DNA of 64,000 nt, taken from Candidatus Eiseniibacteriota bacterium (GTDB lineage: Bacteria > Eisenbacteria > RBG-16-71-46 > CAIMUX01). The notes below the pieces were generated by a model that saw only the letters and a program-made list of their open reading frames with translations, was not told the origin of the DNA and did not search any database. The position numbers and the translations under genes are program-made. Where the stretch lies: positions 62,001 through 126,000 of the forward strand of contig CAIMUX010000001.1 in NCBI GenBank assembly GCA_903844735.1. Reading direction: 5' to 3'. Shown in pieces: positions 63,610 to 64,000 of the stretch. Positions within the stretch are counted from its first letter, which is position 1, and each line of letters opens with the position of its first letter.

Positions 63610-64000
63610 ATGCCCATTGATGGCCGCACGAGGGCGCTGCCGCGCCAAAGCAGGATATCGGGCGCGGTGCTCAGGGCCCCTCTGTGGTGGATCCCTGTCC
63701 TGTTCACCCTTTGCTGGGCGATCTATGCGGTCCTACGCAGGCCCGTGGGCGACTACGCCGTCGAGACCGATTTCTTCGGGGACTACGTGCCGTGGTCCCG
63801 CGAGTGGATGGTCGGCCATCCGTCCGCCATGAACGGCTTCAAGGGACCGGTGTACTACCTGCTTGTTGGGCTATGCGGCCGACTTGTGACCGCGATCATG
63901 CCGGTAGGATACCCACCACCACCGGGAGTCGAGTTCGCCATCGGCAAGGCGCTTTCGGTGATCTCCGCCGGCCTGGTTCTGGTCATGGTGGGGAAGATCG
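63610..64000 (+). CDS. Membrane protein, probable GT-C glycosyltransferase (5' part)
   Basis: Open to the end of the window; at least 130 residues from ATG 63610. A first membrane helix (PLWWIPVLFTLCWAIYAVL) is followed by a loop VETDFFGDYVPWSREWMVGHP and NGFKGPVYYLLVG. The acidic-aromatic loop after helix 1 and the GP-YYLL start of helix 2 are typical of ArnT/PMT-like glycosyltransferases. A third helix (LSVISAGLVLVMVGK) begins at the edge. The rest of the gene is outside the window. Confidence 0.6.
   Translation, partial: MPIDGRTRALPRQSRISGAVLRAPLWWIPVLFTLCWAIYAVLRRPVGDYAVETDFFGDYVPWSREWMVGHPSAMNGFKGPVYYLLVGLCGRLVTAIMPVGYPPPPGVEFAIGKALSVISAGLVLVMVGKI

Noticed and set aside
1-64000. tRNA or rRNA genes
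   Set aside because: No T-arm GTTCRANYC plus matching acceptor stem and no rRNA signatures were seen on reading. A tRNAscan-SE run would be decisive.

Overview
This is a 64 kb GC-rich bacterial window. It suggests a Gram-negative member of the FCB-like deep lineages (my best guess is Candidatus Eisenbacteria or a relative), which is inference and not a database result. The reasons are four secreted proteins ending in the Bacteroidetes-type/FlgD-like C-terminal module (an N-P-x-x-G start, a 'LxLxDVxGRxVRxL' strand and a 'LPxGxYFxRL' strand), a gingipain-like C25 peptidase carrying that module, a Cys-Cys repeat lipoprotein, and a beta-helix protein ending in a TSWG-type tail.

Layout. 0-5.5 kb: the 3' part of a potassium-uptake operon, kdpA (cut by the window edge and carrying an apparent 1-nt frameshift), kdpC, kdpD and kdpE, with no kdpB between A and C. 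5.6-8.9 kb: a convergent lipoprotein gene with 24 cysteine-rich repeats. 9.1-11.8 kb and 16.2-23.1 kb: decayed, mobile-looking DNA. It holds three copies of an element encoding tandem XRE-type helix-turn-helix modules, fragments of three kinds of AAA+ ATPase genes (DUF4143, IstB-like, ComM twice) and a MazF-type toxin-antitoxin pair. Interleaved are secreted proteins: a beta-helix protein, a metzincin-motif protein, a paralogue sharing its N-terminal domain, and a C25-like protein with a lost catalytic His.

23.2-25.6 kb: an ECF sigma factor, an anti-sigma factor and a DUF4097-like envelope protein in one operon. 25.9-31.2 kb: an M36/M4-like metallopeptidase and a solitary N6-adenine DNA methyltransferase. 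31.3-42.8 kb: a denser metabolic stretch with a YceI protein, a fused branched-chain/pyruvate E1 alpha-beta dehydrogenase, a conserved protein of unknown function, an exported protein, a cytoplasmic GH13 alpha-amylase, a very long CPBP membrane protease and a cysteine synthase-like enzyme. 43.1-46.7 kb: the C25 peptidase. 46.8-48.4 kb: two methyltransferases on the minus strand. 48.8-52.5 kb: an M16 peptidase pair, one catalytic and one not. 52.6-54.4 kb: glutaminyl-tRNA synthetase.

54.6-64 kb: small minus-strand genes, gltX, a methyltransferase and an ABC-F ATPase, mixed with many broken genes: a kinase stub, a lipoprotein stub, an internally deleted response regulator, an ABC ATPase with an in-frame TAG, a truncated permease, a 5' fragment of a group II intron and a short DUF6883-like gene. 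The window ends inside a membrane protein gene. Five intergenic spacers carry the same degenerate GAAGYC-type repeat. I saw no tRNA, rRNA or CRISPR array.
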